8,629 nt of DNA from the NCBI GenBank assembly GCA_028679935.1, contig JAJRAL010000002.1, forward strand, positions 1 through 8,629, read 5' to 3'. The notes beneath the pieces were generated by a model. The model searched no databases and had not been told where the DNA came from. It was given only the letters and a program-made list of their open reading frames with translations. The stretch comes from Methanomassiliicoccales archaeon (lineage in GTDB: Archaea > Thermoplasmatota > Thermoplasmata > Methanomassiliicoccales > UBA472). Position numbers and translations under genes: made by a program. Shown here piece by piece: positions 6,226 to 8,629 of the stretch; position 1 is the stretch's first letter, and every line of letters begins with the position of its first letter.

Positions 6226-7821
6226 TTAGATGAGATACTTGTTCTCCGAGTAGTCGACGGGCACGTCGATCACCGCGAGCTCGTCGGCGGACAGGGCCTG
6301 CCTCAGCGCCTCCTTCAGTTCGGACGCTGTCTCGACCCTGTACCCTTTCGCCCCGAACGAGCGAGCCAGTTCGACCATGTTCGGGTTGTCGAAGCGGGTG
6401 TCGTATGCCCTGCCGTAGGCCTTCTCATGCTTCACCCTGATCAGGCCGAGATCTCGATCGTTGAAGACGACCGTCGCGAACCTGATCCCGAGGCGCTTGG
6501 CCGTCTCCAATTCGGCAATGGACATCATCAGCCCGGCATCGCCCACCGCGGCGACGACCTTCTTCGACGGGTTCGCGAGCTTGGCTGCGATCGCCGTGGG
6601 AAGACCGATGCCCATCGGGATCAGGCCGTTCGAGAGCAGCAGCGTGTTCTCCTTGTACACCGGATAGAGCTTCGCCAGCCAGACCAGGTGCGCCCCGACG
6701 TCGCTGACGCAGATGTCCTCCTTCCCCAGCGCGCGCCGTATCGCCCTCACGACCAGCTGCGGCTTGACCGGGGTCTCGCCGATCGGGCACCTCTCCATAC
6801 ACCGGTTCAGGTCCTCCTTGAACTGCGTGGCCCAGTCTCGCTTGGGCTTCGGGTCTAGAGACAGGCGATCTAGGATTGAGCCGATGTCGCCCACAAGCTG
6901 CACGTCAGGTGCATAGTTCGGCACGCTCTCGGCCGGCAGGGCGTCGATGTGTACGATTGCCTTGTGGGCCCCGACGTTCCAGAACGAGGGCGCGAACTCC
7001 GGAAGGTCGAAGCCGACGAGGAACACCGCGTCCGACTCCTCGAACGCGAGGCGCACGAAGTCACCGGACCTGAGCCCGACGGTGTTGAGCGAGAGCTCGT
7101 CCTCGTATGAGATCATCCCCGCCCCGTGCCAGCTATGCACGATCGGGATGTGCCAACGATGCACGAACCGCTGCAGTCTGAGGACGGCGTTCGCGCGGAT
7201 GACCCCCGCACCTGCGAAGACCAGGGGCTTCCTGCTGTTCGCCAGGATGTCGCGCACGCTCTCTATCGCCGCAAGCTCGGTGCGCAGATGGTGGACGTGG
7301 CCCTTCACCGACGGCTCGCCCTTCGCCTCCTCTCTCATCACGTCCTCGGGCAGCTCCATCAAGACCGGCCCCGGCCTCTCGGCGGTCGCGATGTCGAAGG
7401 CCCGCCTCACCTGGACCGGGATCCTCGAGGTGGTCCTCACGCTGAACGATTCCTTCGTCACCGGCCGGTACATCTGGACTAGGTCGATGTACTGCTTCTG
7501 CGGATGGTAGGCGCGCTCCGCTCCCGCCTGGCCGGCGATCGCGACTACCGGATAGTAGCTCAGGAAGGCCTCCGCCACCCCGGTGACCATGTTCGTCGCG
7601 CCCGGCCCCAACGTCGAGAGGCAGACCTGTGGTTTCCCGGTCAGTCGTGCACAGGCGCTCGCCATGAAGGCCGCCGAGTTCTCGTGCTTGGTCAGGACGA
7701 ACTTGATCTTCGAATCGATCAGGGCGTCCATGACGTCGATGTTCTCCTCGCCAGGGATGCCGAATATTCTGGTGATCCCCTCCGATTCGAGGCATTTGAC
7801 GAGAAGGTCCGCACCGCGCAT
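6226..7821 (-). CDS. thiamine-diphosphate enzyme, acetolactate synthase-like (AlsS/IlvB family)
   Basis: This 531-aa protein has the three-domain layout of the acetolactate synthase family, which decarboxylates pyruvate and joins the two-carbon unit to a second 2-oxoacid. The N-terminal pyrimidine-binding domain (about 1-165) has FGIPGEENIDVMDAL and KHENSAAFMA with the presumed catalytic E47, then LSTLGPGATNMVTGVAEAF. A central domain follows (about 180-335). The C-terminal pyrophosphate domain has SNGLIPMGIGLPTAIAAKLA and the metal/TPP motif G427-D428-A429 to N454. Its GDA differs from the usual GDG. After N454 the sequence runs to YGRAYDTRF, then FGAKGYRV, closer to catabolic AlsS than to biosynthetic IlvB, and K464 replaces the IlvB substrate-selecting Trp. 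No ilvN regulatory subunit is adjacent. The ATG at 7821 is chosen; a longer frame to 7875 runs back into nifB and lacks conserved residues. Family certain; substrate not. Confidence 0.85.
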   Translation of the reverse strand: MRGADLLVKCLESEGITRIFGIPGEENIDVMDALIDSKIKFVLTKHENSAAFMASACARLTGKPQVCLSTLGPGATNMVTGVAEAFLSYYPVVAIAGQAGAERAYHPQKQYIDLVQMYRPVTKESFSVRTTSRIPVQVRRAFDIATAERPGPVLMELPEDVMREEAKGEPSVKGHVHHLRTELAAIESVRDILANSRKPLVFAGAGVIRANAVLRLQRFVHRWHIPIVHSWHGAGMISYEDELSLNTVGLRSGDFVRLAFEESDAVFLVGFDLPEFAPSFWNVGAHKAIVHIDALPAESVPNYAPDVQLVGDIGSILDRLSLDPKPKRDWATQFKEDLNRCMERCPIGETPVKPQLVVRAIRRALGKEDICVSDVGAHLVWLAKLYPVYKENTLLLSNGLIPMGIGLPTAIAAKLANPSKKVVAAVGDAGLMMSIAELETAKRLGIRFATVVFNDRDLGLIRVKHEKAYGRAYDTRFDNPNMVELARSFGAKGYRVETASELKEALRQALSADELAVIDVPVDYSENKYLI

Positions 7822-7825
7822 GCTC

Positions 7826-8629
7826 TCACTCGAACGTGTCCGCTCTCTTCTGGTAGAGGCGGTCGACCGCTTCAAGGATGGCCTTCTCGACCTCTCCGGT
7901 TATTACATAGGCGGCGATCCCGTTGTCCTTCAATGCCTTGATCGCCCGTTCACCGAACTCGGTAGCGATGACAGCGTCATGGCCAGCGAGGGCGTGAGCC
8001 GTGCCCTCCAGTTTCTCCCGGTGGATCGCCCCGGCGACCGGTTCGTCCATGTGCGCCTCCACCTTGACCTGTCCCGATTGGACTATGTTGCGGTCCTCCA
8101 CCATGAACGAGTAGAACGACTCTGTCTGGCCGAAGCCCTGATCGACCGCTCTGCCATCGCTCGTCGCCACGGCGATCCTGTACCTCTCCTTTCCGCCGAA
8201 CTCGAGAGTGACCGGCGTTTCAGGCACCTCCTCTTTCATCTCGCAGGTGAAGCCTGCGAACTCGGCCGACCGGTCCTCTCCCAAGAGTCCGATCGCGTCC
8301 GCCCGGCACTGGCGGCAGTGGCGCATCTGCTTTATCTTGGGCTCGCAGAGCTCCTGAAGATCCTTCCTCTCCCGCGGTGTCGGGGCGCGGAGATTGGCGA
8401 AATGAGTTCCCGGGACGGGTATGAGGGGAATGATGTTGACGATGTACGCGCCCAGCTCCTTGACCTTCTTCGCGACCTCCGGGATGTGGTCCGCGTTCAC
8501 GTCTGGCACCATGACGGTGTTGATCTTCACGAGCATGCCGGCTTCGGCCGCCCTTCGGACGCCTTCCATCTGGTTCTCGAGCAGGCGCTTCGCCGCCTCA
8601 ACGCCGCGGAGCACCTTGCCCTCGTAGAC
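7826..8629 (-). CDS. nifB: nitrogenase cofactor biosynthesis protein NifB with fused NifX-like domain, C-terminal part (5' end outside window)
   Basis: NifB is a radical-SAM enzyme that fuses two [4Fe-4S] units and inserts a carbide to make NifB-co, the core of all nitrogenase cofactors. The frame stays open to the right edge (V-Y-E-G-K precede the first possible start, a GTG at 8614 that is only an internal valine codon), so the N-terminal CxxxCxxC SAM motif is outside. The visible 267 residues show GVEAAKRLLENQMEGV, KINTVMVPDVNADH, VNIIPLIPVPGTHFANLRAP and the NifB hallmark MRHCRQCRADAIGLLGED (C105 and C108 of the fragment). After about residue 148 a NifX/NafY-like cofactor-binding domain follows: YRIAVATSDGRAVDQGFGQT, an H-x-E-x-L-type segment, then GHDAVIATEFGERAIKAL and AYVITGEVEKAI. 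The stop lies 4 nt before the acetolactate-synthase-like gene, so the two are likely co-transcribed. Identity is strong; whether the cell fixes nitrogen cannot be told from here. Confidence 0.9.
   Translation of the reverse strand, partial: VYEGKVLRGVEAAKRLLENQMEGVRRAAEAGMLVKINTVMVPDVNADHIPEVAKKVKELGAYIVNIIPLIPVPGTHFANLRAPTPRERKDLQELCEPKIKQMRHCRQCRADAIGLLGEDRSAEFAGFTCEMKEEVPETPVTLEFGGKERYRIAVATSDGRAVDQGFGQTESFYSFMVEDRNIVQSGQVKVEAHMDEPVAGAIHREKLEGTAHALAGHDAVIATEFGERAIKALKDNGIAAYVITGEVEKAILEAVDRLYQKRADTFE

Noticed and set aside
7133..7795. 220-codon minus-strand open frame and several + strand frames (5173-5796, 6181-6858) inside alaS and the TPP gene
   Set aside because: These are shadow frames that arise from the high GC content at third positions. 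None shows recognisable domains, and all overlap genes with intact motifs.
7822..7875. 18-codon N-terminal extension of the TPP enzyme
   Set aside because: It lies within the nifB coding end, and the family begins at the equivalent of MRGADLLVKCLES. The ATG at 7821 follows the nifB stop by 4 nt.
1..8629. CRISPR array, insertion sequence, prophage, restriction or toxin-antitoxin module
   Set aside because: No spaced repeats, terminal inverted repeats, transposase or defence motifs are seen. Nearly all bases are accounted for by the eight genes.

Overview
The window is archaeal chromosome, GC-rich and densely coding. The evidence is the C-terminus of the large subunit of the archaeal-specific DNA polymerase D, an archaeal RNA polymerase subunit D with a ferredoxin-like insertion, the archaeal gene order rps13-rps4-rps11-rpoD, an archaeal-type alanyl-tRNA synthetase, BRE/TATA promoters, and Shine-Dalgarno sites of the GGAGG type. 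The gene set places it in the Euryarchaeota in the broad sense. A GC-rich, uncultured Thermoplasmatota-like lineage is my best guess, but that is inference only.

Layout. At the left edge the last 133 codons of polC (DP2) run on the + strand and end at 403. Everything else is on the minus strand, so it is read from right to left. The right edge holds the C-terminal two thirds or so of nifB (5' end outside the window), followed after 4 nt by a thiamine-diphosphate enzyme of the acetolactate synthase family (6226-7821). A 72-bp gap with a TATA-like element and a small dyad leads into alaS (3469-6153). A 207-bp non-coding gap (3262-3468) carries two near-identical TATA/BRE promoters 40 bp apart. 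These drive the tightly packed operon rps13 (2488-3261), rps4 (1717-2478), rps11 (1331-1714) and rpoD (465-1319), which meets polC convergently across 61 bp.

How the genes relate. uS13, uS4 and uS11 are small-subunit ribosomal proteins and RpoD is an RNA polymerase assembly subunit, so this is the classic archaeal translation/transcription operon. It has no rpl18e-rpl13-rps9-rpoN tail here, because polC lies convergently right after rpoD. AlaRS and DP2 are further housekeeping genes. The nifB/acetolactate-synthase-like pair is the accessory, metabolic part. NifB makes the Fe-S-C core of nitrogenase cofactors, and here it carries a fused NifX/NafY-like cofactor-binding domain. The TPP enzyme resembles catabolic AlsS more than biosynthetic IlvB.

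Start codons were revised in several places. rps13 uses GTG at 3261 (GGAGG 7 nt upstream). rps11 most likely starts at the ATG at 1714, not the overlapping GTG at 1720. The TPP enzyme starts at 7821. alaS most likely starts at the ATG at 6153 as a leaderless message. No tRNA, rRNA, CRISPR array, insertion sequence or prophage feature is visible. I found no clear previously undescribed system. The most notable points are the fused archaeal nifB beside an AlsS-like gene, the long low-complexity tails on uS13 and uS4, and the cysteine pattern of RpoD.
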